From Sphingomonas cremea (GTDB lineage: Bacteria; Pseudomonadota; Alphaproteobacteria; Sphingomonadales; Sphingomonadaceae), in assembly GCF_021502585.1 (NCBI RefSeq), contig NZ_JAKFGM010000001.1:62001-126000 (forward strand): a stretch of DNA of 64,000 nt, in the 5' to 3' direction. The position numbers and the translations under genes are program-made. The notes under the pieces were generated by a model. The model was given only the letters and a program-made list of their open reading frames with translations, searched no databases and had not been told where the DNA came from. Shown here piece after piece: positions 25,927-33,878 of the stretch. Positions within the stretch are counted from its first letter, which is position 1. Each line of letters begins with the position of its first letter.

Positions 25927-27605
25927 TTCATCATCGCGTAGCGGCCGGGGGCCGGTTCTATCCCATCCTTGATTGTGCGCGCTGGCACTTTCCTTTTACC
26001 CCCATGGGCATCGAGCCACTTTGTCCAGGTCGGCCACCAGCTTCCTTCGTGGCGGGTTGCGCTCGCTAGCCACTCGTTCGCATCGGCAGGCTTCGCCTTG
26101 TTCGTCCAGAAGCCATGCTTGTTGGCAGCGGGCGGATTGATCACCCCGGCGTTGTGGCCGGACCCGCCGAGGATGAACTCGGTGCCGATGTCGCGCGCGC
26201 CGCGATAAACCGCTTCCCACGCCGAAACATGGTCGTCCTTCAGCGCGATCACCAGCACCGGGGTCTTGATCGCCGCAAGGTCGATCGGCACGCCGCCGAC
26301 CTCGAAGCCCGCCGGCTCCTTGAGCCTGTTGTTTAACAGGAGATCGCGGTTGTAGCCCTTGAGAAAGGCCGAAGGGATGCGTGCCCCGTCCTCGAACCAG
26401 TAAAGCAGGTCGCTCGGCGGCGCAGGTCGGTCGAGCAGATAATGGTTCACCACTGACGACCAGATCAGGTCGTTGGCGCGCATCGCCGCGAACAGCCGCT
26501 GAAGTTCCAGGCTGTCGATGAAGCCCTGGCTTTCGAGATGATCCTCGAGCGCCGCAAGATGGCCTTCATGGACGAACGCCGACCAGTCGCGCATGTCGGC
26601 GAAGTCGACCAGCGACCCGATCAGCGTTGCCGAATTGACCTCGTCCGCGCGCTTTTTGGCCGCCAGCCACGCCAGCGCGATCGCGACCAATGTCCCGCCC
26701 AGGCAGAAAGCGAACAGATCGGGCGAAGCGCCGGTACGCTGCCGGACCTGGCCGACCGCCTCGACAATGCCGTCGAGCACATAATCGCCGACACCCTTGT
26801 CCTTGTGCGCTTCGGTGGGGTTCACCCAGCTGACGACGAATACCGTGCGGCCCTCGTCGACCAGCCATTTGACCAGGCTCTGCCGCGGCACGAGGTCGAT
26901 CATGTAATAGCGGTTGACCAGTGGCGGCACGTAAAGCAGCGGCTCGGCCGCGACCTTGTCGGTGGTCGGAGTGTACTGGATCAGCTGGAAGAGATCGTTT
27001 TCGTAAACCACCTCGCCCGGGGTTGCGGCAATAGTCTTGCCCTTCTCGAACGCAGTCGGGTCGGTTCGGCGCTGGACGATGCCCTTGCCGCTAGAGATGT
27101 CCTCGATCAGGTGAGCGAAGCCCTGGACCAGGTTGGCGCCGCCGGTTTCCTTCGTCCGCTTGACCACCTCGGGATTGGTCGCGGCGAAATTGGCCGGCGA
27201 GATGGCGTTCAGATATTGGTCGAGCAGGAAGCTGACCATGGCCGTGCCGCTCTGCGAACCCTCGCCTAGCGAAACGATTTCTCGAAGCTGCTTGGACGCG
27301 AGCAGATAGGCGTCGCGGATGCCCCGATAATAGGCGTCGTCCTGCCACTCCGGAGCACCGAAGCGGCGATCCCGCGGCTTTTCGGTCTCCTTCCCGGCCA
27401 GCGCGCCGGTCCAGAAGGCGCCCCACTGCTGGGCGGCAGCAAGCTGGACCTGCATCAGGTCGGTCGGCTTCATCGCCAGCCCCAGCGCGAATTCGCTGGT
27501 CGCCTGCGCGACGGCGAATGGGTCGAAGGGCAGGGTCGTCTTGACCTCGCCCTTCATCATCTTTTTGGCCGCATCCTGCAGCTGGCGAGTGAGGTCGGCA
27601 ATCAC
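25923..27605 (-). CDS. phaC: Class I polyhydroxyalkanoate synthase
   Basis: PhaC polymerises (R)-3-hydroxyacyl-CoA into PHA granules. The 560-residue protein has the N-terminal PhaC domain (around NFAATNPEVVKR) and an alpha/beta-hydrolase core. The lipase-like box is FCLGGT with nucleophile Cys301; the acidic residue lies in VLVIALKDDHVSAW and the histidine in GGSGHNAGVINPP. The length indicates class I, which works alone. It overlaps both neighbours (acyl-CoA dehydrogenase and hydroxyisobutyryl-CoA hydrolase), so it is embedded in the valine operon. No phasin or phaR is seen nearby. Confidence 0.95.
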   Translation of the reverse strand: MIADLTRQLQDAAKKMMKGEVKTTLPFDPFAVAQATSEFALGLAMKPTDLMQVQLAAAQQWGAFWTGALAGKETEKPRDRRFGAPEWQDDAYYRGIRDAYLLASKQLREIVSLGEGSQSGTAMVSFLLDQYLNAISPANFAATNPEVVKRTKETGGANLVQGFAHLIEDISSGKGIVQRRTDPTAFEKGKTIAATPGEVVYENDLFQLIQYTPTTDKVAAEPLLYVPPLVNRYYMIDLVPRQSLVKWLVDEGRTVFVVSWVNPTEAHKDKGVGDYVLDGIVEAVGQVRQRTGASPDLFAFCLGGTLVAIALAWLAAKKRADEVNSATLIGSLVDFADMRDWSAFVHEGHLAALEDHLESQGFIDSLELQRLFAAMRANDLIWSSVVNHYLLDRPAPPSDLLYWFEDGARIPSAFLKGYNRDLLLNNRLKEPAGFEVGGVPIDLAAIKTPVLVIALKDDHVSAWEAVYRGARDIGTEFILGGSGHNAGVINPPAANKHGFWTNKAKPADANEWLASATRHEGSWWPTWTKWLDAHGGKRKVPARTIKDGIEPAPGRYAMMK

Positions 27606-28744
27606 TGGCGGGTGAGCTCCCGTCCAACGATCATCCGCATCACCTGGTTGGTGCCTTCAAGGATCGAGTGGACGCGCAGGTCGCGCCAGAAGCGCTCGAT
27701 CGGATAGTCCATCAGATAGCCGTAGCCGCCATGCAGCTGCAGCGCCCGGTCGACCACCGAAGATCCAGTATCAGTTGCAAAGCGCTTGGCCATGGCCGCG
27801 AACTTGGTCTTGTCGGGGGCATTGGCGGTGACCTTGACCGCCGCGGCATAGAGCAATTGCCGGGCCGCCTGGAGCTCGGTCTCCATATCGGCCAGCATGA
27901 ATTGCGTGTTCTGGAAGTCGGCGATGGCAGTGCCGAACTGCTTGCGCTCCTTGGTATATTTGACCGCTTCGTCGAGACAGCGCTGGGCGCCTCCCAATGA
28001 GCAGGCGCCGATGTTGAGCCGTCCGCCGTCGAGGCCCATCATGGCGATGCGAAAGCCTTCGCCCTCTGCTCCGACCCGGTTGGAAACCGGTACTTGAACC
28101 TCGTCGAAATTGACCTGAGCCGTCGGCTGCGAATGCCAGCCCAGTTTCTTCTCGTTGGCGCCGAAGCTGACGCCCTTCATGTCCTTTTCGATCACCAGCG
28201 CGCTGATGCCCTTGGGCCCGTCCTCGCCGGTGCGGACCATCGTCAGGTAAATCTCATTCTCGCCGCCGCCAGAGATGAATGCCTTGCTGCCGCTGACCAC
28301 ATAATGGTCGCCGTCCCGAACCGCGCGAGTCTTGAGCGCTGCTGCGTCGGACCCTGATGACGGTTCGGTCAGGCAATAGCTGGCGATCCGATCCATCGGG
28401 ATCAGCGAGGGGAGATATTTTGCCTTGAGCTCGTCCGACCCGAAGCGGTCGATCATCCAGCTCGCCATATTGTGGATCGAGATGAAGGCGCTGGTGCTGG
28501 GGCACCCATAGGCCATCGCCTCCATGATCAGCGCCGCCTCGAGCCGGCCAAGACCGATCCCGCCGCTTTCCTCGCTCACATAGATGGATCCGAAGCCGAG
28601 CTCCGCCGCCTGGCGGATCGTGTCGCGAGGGAATATATGTTTCTCGTCCCATTCCGCCGCGAACGGGGTGATCGCGTCGGCGGTGAACTTCTGCGCCATT
28701 TCCTGGATCTGGCGCTGGTCGTCGGTCAGGTCGAATTGGGTCAT
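27602..28744 (-). CDS. Acyl-CoA dehydrogenase, probably isobutyryl-CoA dehydrogenase
   Basis: This is an FAD enzyme of 380 residues starting at ATG 28744. It has the acyl-CoA dehydrogenase motifs YCLTEPSSGSDAA, GGENEIYLTMVRTG, QLHGGYGYLMDYPIERFWRD and HSILEGTNQVMRM, where the glutamate is the catalytic base. Context with mmsA, mmsB and the hydrolase makes isobutyryl-CoA the likely substrate, forming methacrylyl-CoA. Its stop overlaps the phaC start. Confidence 0.9.
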   Translation of the reverse strand: MTQFDLTDDQRQIQEMAQKFTADAITPFAAEWDEKHIFPRDTIRQAAELGFGSIYVSEESGGIGLGRLEAALIMEAMAYGCPSTSAFISIHNMASWMIDRFGSDELKAKYLPSLIPMDRIASYCLTEPSSGSDAAALKTRAVRDGDHYVVSGSKAFISGGGENEIYLTMVRTGEDGPKGISALVIEKDMKGVSFGANEKKLGWHSQPTAQVNFDEVQVPVSNRVGAEGEGFRIAMMGLDGGRLNIGACSLGGAQRCLDEAVKYTKERKQFGTAIADFQNTQFMLADMETELQAARQLLYAAAVKVTANAPDKTKFAAMAKRFATDTGSSVVDRALQLHGGYGYLMDYPIERFWRDLRVHSILEGTNQVMRMIVGRELTRQ

Positions 28745-28774
28745 GGCCAGCGCCACTAGCACCGGCTCACCGGC

Positions 28775-29329
28775 TCATCCAGTGGGGCCACTTGCTGCGC
28801 ATCGCCGATAGGTGACTTGCTGCCCGCCGCTGGTGCGGACCAGCACATTGCGGCCGCCCGTCAGTACTAGCTGCTCGCGCACCTCTGTTGCGCTGTCATA
28901 GGCGAACCGGCCCTCGAAGCGGCCCGGATAATCGCCGAGTACTCCCTGTAGCGATCCAACGGCATCGGCTGATAGAATTTGGTCCGGGGTGATCATGATG
29001 GCGTTGCCGGTGACATCGCCGGGGCGGCAGTCGGACGGGGCCAGGGCCCACAATGCCTGGAAGGCCGGCGGGATCGTGCCCGGAATGCCGGCCGGGATCA
29101 CCTCATTTTCAATTGCGTTATCGAGCTCGTTGCCCAGGGGCTCCTCGGGTGGAGGTGGGGCCGGCGCGGGGGGCGGCTCGGGATTTTCACTTAGCTGGAC
29201 GTCGGGCAATTCGGGCGCGGATTGAGACGACTGGATCTTGGCGTCGGTCAGCACATCCTCGTCGCGTGGCGCGCCGCACGCCGACAGGATGAGTGTGAGG
29301 CCCGCGATGGCCAGCAGCTTCTTGCGCAC
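28775..29329 (-). CDS. Lipoprotein of unknown function (paralogue of the next gene)
   Basis: This is a 184-residue secreted lipoprotein. The signal MRKKLLAIAGLTLILSAC ends in a lipobox with Cys18. A Pro/Glu-rich linker (about 52-66) leads to a domain beginning IPPAFQALWALAPSDC and ending VTYRRCA. Its two non-lipid cysteines, one in PSDC and one in RRCA, could form a disulfide. It is clearly related to the gene at 29394-29891, with the same IPxAF...W...PxDC opening and TYxRCA ending. It lies between mmsA and the acyl-CoA dehydrogenase. I do not recognise a named family. Confidence 0.8.
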   Translation of the reverse strand: MRKKLLAIAGLTLILSACGAPRDEDVLTDAKIQSSQSAPELPDVQLSENPEPPPAPAPPPPEEPLGNELDNAIENEVIPAGIPGTIPPAFQALWALAPSDCRPGDVTGNAIMITPDQILSADAVGSLQGVLGDYPGRFEGRFAYDSATEVREQLVLTGGRNVLVRTSGGQQVTYRRCAASGPTG

Positions 29330-29393
29330 TAATTCGCCGCCACTTCGATCGGCCGATCAACGTCCCCGGTCATTCGCTCTCCACCGGCCGCAA

Positions 29394-29891
29394 TTAGGCG
29401 CAGCGCTTGTAAGTGTAGCTTTGAGCGACATCGGTCTCGCTCCGGATCAGTGTGTTGCTGCTGCCCGTCAGCTTGAGGTTTTGGCTGTTGGTCCAGCTTT
29501 CTCCTTCGCCGGTAAAGGCGAAGGTGCCGGTGAAATTCTCCGGCGCATTCAGGGTCACTTTGGTCAGCTTGCCCAGACTTTCAAAGAATTTGATGCTGTT
29601 GCCATCGATGCTGATCAGCCCCTTGGCGTCGCCCTTCGTAGAGGTGCAGTCGGCCGGAACCATTCCCCATCGGCCATGGAAGGCGGCCGGAATGGCGAGC
29701 GCAGTGGGCGTCTCGGCGGAATTGCCGTCCGCGACATTATCCGCGTCGTTTGAGACCGTTTCGTCGGGCGGTAACGTCTCGACCTCGGCATTCGCCGTAT
29801 TGGTGTCGTCAATGGCGATATTGTCGTCGTTTGACTGCTGGCAGGCCGCCAGCGCCAGCGCGAGCAAGGCGATGGAGCAAATCTGTTTCAT
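29394..29891 (-). CDS. Lipoprotein of unknown function (tandem paralogue)
   Basis: This is a 165-residue lipoprotein with signal MKQICSIALLALALAAC (Cys17) and an Asp/Asn/Thr-rich acidic linker of about 45 residues, unlike the proline-rich linker of its neighbour. The domain then reads IPAAFHGRWGMVPADC, has FTGTFAF and LTGSSNTLIR, and ends TYKRCA. The shared motifs with the neighbour at 28775-29329 point to a tandem duplication. It is the gene directly after mmsA. Function unknown; the small domain may be a periplasmic binding or protection module. Confidence 0.8.
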   Translation of the reverse strand: MKQICSIALLALALAACQQSNDDNIAIDDTNTANAEVETLPPDETVSNDADNVADGNSAETPTALAIPAAFHGRWGMVPADCTSTKGDAKGLISIDGNSIKFFESLGKLTKVTLNAPENFTGTFAFTGEGESWTNSQNLKLTGSSNTLIRSETDVAQSYTYKRCA

Positions 29892-29932
29892 GACCGATCA
29901 ACGCCCTAATTTGGATTAGGATGCAGGGCTCG

Positions 29933-31435
29933 TCATGCCATCGTCGGGATGACGAAAGCTTCCTTATGATCGCCGGCGGCCGATCCGTCGGGCCACTTTT
30001 GGGTGATCGTCTTGACCTTGGTCCAGAATTTGACGCCCTCCATGCCGTGCTGGTTGGTGTCGCCAAAGCCTGAGCGCTTCCATCCACCGAAAGTGTGATA
30101 GGCGACCGGAACTGGGATCGGGACGTTCACGCCGACCATGCCCACATTGACCCGGGCCGCGAACTCGCGCGCCGCATGGCCGTTGCGGGTGAAGATGGCG
30201 ACGCCATTACCGTACGGGTGCTCGCTCGGCAGGCGCACTGCCTCGTCGAAGCTGTCGGCGCGGACCATTTGCAGGACGGGGCCGAAGATTTCCTCCTGGT
30301 AGGACTTAAAATGCGGCTTCACATGGTCGAACAGGGTCGGGCCGACGAAAAAGCCCTTCTCATGGCCCTGAAGCGTAAAGCCGCGGCCGTCGACTACCAG
30401 CTCACCGCCCTCGTCGGCGCACATCTGAATGTAATTTTCGACCCGCTGCTTGTGGGCTTCGTTGACTACCGGGCCGTAATGCGCGTCAGGATCGGTCGAG
30501 ATTCCGACGCGCAGCTTATCGATCGCCGGGACCAGCTTTTCGCGAAGCGCGGCGGCGGTGTCGTCACCCACCGGCACGACCACCGGCAGCGCCATGCAGC
30601 GCTCGCCGGCCGATCCGAATGCTGCGCCGGCAAGGTCATTGACGACCTGGTCAAGGTCGGCGTCGGGCATGACGATGCCGTGGTTCTTGGCCCCGCCGAA
30701 CGCTTGCACCCGCTTCCCGTTCGCGGTGCCGCGCGAGTAGATGTACTGGGCGATGTCGGACGATCCGACGAAGCTCACCGCCTTGATGTCGTGATGATCG
30801 AGGATGGCGTCGACCATCTCCTTGTCGCCATGGACGACGCTAAGGATTCCGTCGGGAAGGCCGGCTTCCTTCATTAGCTCGGCCAGGCGCACCGGGACCG
30901 ACGGGTCGCGCTCCGACGGCTTCAGGATGAAGGCATTACCGCAGGCGATGGCGACGCCGAACATCCACATCGGGATCATCGCCGGGAAGTTGAACGGAGT
31001 GATTCCCGCGCCGATGCCGAGCGGCTGACGCATCGAATAGACGTCAATGCCGGGGCCGGCGCCTTGCGTATATTCGCCCTTCAACGCGTGCGGGATTCCG
31101 CAGCAGAATTCGATCACCTCCAGCCCGCGCTGGATATCGCCCTTGGCGTCGGCGATGACCTTGCCATGCTCGGAAGCGAGAAGCTCGGCGAGCTCGTTCA
31201 TGTTCGCCTCGACCAGCGCCTTGAAGTTGAACATCACGCGGGCGCGGCGCTGCGGGTTGGTGGCGGCCCAGGCCGGCTGAGCAGCGTTGGCGGCGTCGAC
31301 CGCCTTCTGAAGCGTCGCGGCGGTGCCGAGGGTGACCCTGGCCTGCACCTCGCCCTGCGATGGATTCCACACGTCGCCGTGGCGCGTGCCGTCGGCGACG
31401 CTGCTGCCGTTGATGAAATGTTCGATGCTGCGCAT
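29933..31435 (-). CDS. mmsA: Methylmalonate-semialdehyde dehydrogenase (CoA-acylating)
   Basis: MmsA converts methylmalonate semialdehyde, NAD+ and CoA into propionyl-CoA in valine and inositol breakdown. The 500-residue protein has the aldehyde dehydrogenase fold with catalytic Cys280 in GSAGERCMAL. At the position of the usual general-base glutamate it has Asn in GGAKNHGIV, the distinguishing feature of CoA-acylating MMSDH. It is the first gene of the valine operon, 90 bases from the divergent M28 peptidase gene. Confidence 0.96.
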   Translation of the reverse strand: MRSIEHFINGSSVADGTRHGDVWNPSQGEVQARVTLGTAATLQKAVDAANAAQPAWAATNPQRRARVMFNFKALVEANMNELAELLASEHGKVIADAKGDIQRGLEVIEFCCGIPHALKGEYTQGAGPGIDVYSMRQPLGIGAGITPFNFPAMIPMWMFGVAIACGNAFILKPSERDPSVPVRLAELMKEAGLPDGILSVVHGDKEMVDAILDHHDIKAVSFVGSSDIAQYIYSRGTANGKRVQAFGGAKNHGIVMPDADLDQVVNDLAGAAFGSAGERCMALPVVVPVGDDTAAALREKLVPAIDKLRVGISTDPDAHYGPVVNEAHKQRVENYIQMCADEGGELVVDGRGFTLQGHEKGFFVGPTLFDHVKPHFKSYQEEIFGPVLQMVRADSFDEAVRLPSEHPYGNGVAIFTRNGHAAREFAARVNVGMVGVNVPIPVPVAYHTFGGWKRSGFGDTNQHGMEGVKFWTKVKTITQKWPDGSAAGDHKEAFVIPTMA

Positions 31436-31525
31436 GGGGTTATCCTCAGGGCTGATATGGGTTTGGCGATGCCCCTAGCCAAGCGCGGCGGCGAATGCCA
31501 GCGTGGCCGAAAAGGAGACTGTGGA

Positions 31526-32932
31526 ATGCGTTCGCTGTTGCTGTTTGGCTTGCTTGGTTCGTCCGCGTTCGCCGCGCCGGCGCCGGGCCCTGACCAGAAG
31601 GTTGCGGCGATCGCCGCCCACGTTTCGCCGGACCGGACGAAGGCTACCGTCGAGAAGCTGGTGAGCTTCGGCACCCGCCACACGCTGTCGTCGCAAACCG
31701 ACCCCAAGCGCGGGATCGGCGCCGCGCTCGGCTGGACGGAAGGCGAGTTCAAGGCGCTCAAGCTGGAGACTGTCCGCCCGTGCGACACGGTCACCGGCAA
31801 GCGCGTCCCGACCCCGACGCGGGTCTGCGACATGGTCGCCATCCAGCGCGGGACCGAGCGCCCCAATGACGTCGTCATTATCCAGGGGCATATCGACAGC
31901 CGGGTCAGCGATCCGATGGATGCATCCAAGGATGCCCCCGGCGCCAACGACGACGGGTCGGGCACCGCGGCGGTGATGGAGGCAGCGCGAGTCCTTTCGA
32001 AACACAAATTCCCCGGCACGATCGTCTATGCGGCGCTGTCGGGCGAGGAGCAGGGGCTCTACGGCGGCAAGATCCTCGCGGATTATGCCAAGGCGCAGGG
32101 CTGGAACGTCGTCACCGTCCTCAACAATGACATTATCGGCAATAGCTGCGGCTCCGACGGCTTGTGCAACGACAAGCAGGTCCGCGTCTTTTCGGAAGGT
32201 CCACGCTGGCAGGGGCATGAGGAGTTGGCCGCGCAGATCCGCAGCCTCGGCGGCGAAAATGACTCGCCCTCGCGCAACATTTCGCGCTTTCTTGACGCGC
32301 TGGCCGAGCGCAACCCGTCGCTCGGCATCGACGTGATGCAAGTATGGCGCAATGACCGCTTCGGCCGCGGCGGCGATCATACCGAATTCCTCAACGCCGG
32401 CTTTCCCGCGGTACGCCTGTCGGTCGCGGTCGAGAATTACAATTGGCAGCACCAGGACCTCCGGGTCGAAAAGGGCGTCGAATATGGCGACACGATCGAC
32501 AAGATGGATTTTCCGTACCTGGCGCGGATCACCAAGCTCAATGTCGCCGCCCTCGCCTGGCTAGCCAGCGCCCCACCGCCGCCCGAGCCGACCGTTGAGG
32601 GGGCGGTGAGCACGGATACGACGATCGTATGGAACAATTTCCCCAGTGCTGCCCAATACGTTGTCCATTGGCGTCGAACTGACGCCAACCAATGGCAAAA
32701 TAGTCGCGCCGTATTTGCCTTGGGAGGAGATGAGGTGCGCGTTGCAGGTGACGGGCCTACCTGGGGCGGGGCCGGTCGGCAGGGCATAGACTTGCGCGGC
32801 GTCCGCGTCGATGACTGGGTGTTCGGCGTCTCGTCAGTCAGCGCGGACGGCTTCGAAAGCCCGGTTGCCTCGGCCGTCACCGGCGGGGCGTTCAAGCCCT
32901 ATGTCGCGCAGCCTCCCGCTGCTCCCCAATAG
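31526..32932 (+). CDS. Secreted M28-family metallopeptidase
   Basis: This 468-residue aminopeptidase has a signal peptide (MRSLLLFGLLGSSAFA) and starts at ATG 31526 behind AAAAGGAGA. The di-zinc ligands of the M28 fold are visible: His122 (GHIDS), Asp142 (GANDDGSG), Glu174/Glu175 (SGEEQGLYG), Asp202 (NNDIIG) and His285 (GGDHTEF). A C-terminal beta-rich domain (about 350-468) follows. The substrate, peptide or acyl-peptide, is not determined. The next gene starts on the base after its stop. Confidence 0.92.
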   Translation: MRSLLLFGLLGSSAFAAPAPGPDQKVAAIAAHVSPDRTKATVEKLVSFGTRHTLSSQTDPKRGIGAALGWTEGEFKALKLETVRPCDTVTGKRVPTPTRVCDMVAIQRGTERPNDVVIIQGHIDSRVSDPMDASKDAPGANDDGSGTAAVMEAARVLSKHKFPGTIVYAALSGEEQGLYGGKILADYAKAQGWNVVTVLNNDIIGNSCGSDGLCNDKQVRVFSEGPRWQGHEELAAQIRSLGGENDSPSRNISRFLDALAERNPSLGIDVMQVWRNDRFGRGGDHTEFLNAGFPAVRLSVAVENYNWQHQDLRVEKGVEYGDTIDKMDFPYLARITKLNVAALAWLASAPPPPEPTVEGAVSTDTTIVWNNFPSAAQYVVHWRRTDANQWQNSRAVFALGGDEVRVAGDGPTWGGAGRQGIDLRGVRVDDWVFGVSSVSADGFESPVASAVTGGAFKPYVAQPPAAPQ

Positions 32933-33871
32933 ATGGCGCAAGCGACCACCCACGACACTGACCGGCCTGCCGAGCAGCGACATGTAGCGGGCGTCGGCCT
33001 GCGCCTTGTCACGGCGCTGCTGCTTGCCGTGATGTTCGCGCTGGTGAAGCTGGCGGCGACGCGCGGCGTCAATATTGTCGAGAGCCTGTTCTACCGCCAG
33101 TGCGGTTCTGCACTGTGTGCCATGGGATTGGTCGCCGCTGGACCGGGCTTCGCTTCGCTTCGCTCTCGGCGCGTCTGGGCCCATGTCGGCCGAATGGCGC
33201 TCGGCCTCTCGGCGATGGCGACCAATTTCGCGGCAATGATCATGCTGCCTCTGGCCGAGGCGACGGTGATCGGATTTACGGTGCCGATCTTCTCGACCGT
33301 GCTGGCCGCGCTGGTCCTTGGTGAGCCCAATGGCAAATGGCGCTGGGGCGCGGTCGCGGCCGGTTTCCTCGGTGTGCTGCTGATCGTCCAGCCCGGAACC
33401 GGCGAGGTTCCGCTTCACGGGGCATCGGTCGCGCTGGTCGCGGCGCTGCTCACCGCTTCGGTGACCATCGTCATCCGACGGCTAGGAGCGACGGAACCGG
33501 CGTCGACCACCGTTTTCTGGTTTGCGGCAAGTTCGCTGGTTCCGCTCGGCATGCTGATGCCGTGGTTCGGCCGTGGCCACGATCCGATGACCTGGGCAAT
33601 CCTCGGCGGCCTGGCGCTGGCGGGAGGGTTGGCTCAGCTTACCCTGACCGGCGCGCTGCGGCTGGCTCCGGTCGCCCTGGTGATGCCGATGGATTACACC
33701 AGCCTGCTCTGGGCGACGATGTTCGGGGCGTGGATATTCGGTGAACTGCCGACGCCATGGACCTGGGTCGGCGCGCCGATCATTATTGCCAGCGGGCTGG
33801 TCATCGTGTGGCGCGAACATCGGCTGTCCCGCCGCGCGGCATTGTCGGCGGCCACGGCCGCGCCCAATTAG
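32933..33871 (+). CDS. EamA-family (DMT superfamily) transporter
   Basis: This 312-residue inner-membrane protein has about ten hydrophobic helices in two EamA repeats, for example MIMLPLAEATVIGFTVPIFST in the first and APVALVMPMDYTSLLWATMFG in the second. These are export carriers for amino acids, nucleotides or other metabolites; the cargo cannot be deduced. The ATG immediately follows the peptidase stop. It is followed after seven bases by rnr, so the three genes may be one transcript. Confidence 0.88.
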   Translation: MAQATTHDTDRPAEQRHVAGVGLRLVTALLLAVMFALVKLAATRGVNIVESLFYRQCGSALCAMGLVAAGPGFASLRSRRVWAHVGRMALGLSAMATNFAAMIMLPLAEATVIGFTVPIFSTVLAALVLGEPNGKWRWGAVAAGFLGVLLIVQPGTGEVPLHGASVALVAALLTASVTIVIRRLGATEPASTTVFWFAASSLVPLGMLMPWFGRGHDPMTWAILGGLALAGGLAQLTLTGALRLAPVALVMPMDYTSLLWATMFGAWIFGELPTPWTWVGAPIIIASGLVIVWREHRLSRRAALSAATAAPN

Positions 33872-33878
33872 GAACCAC

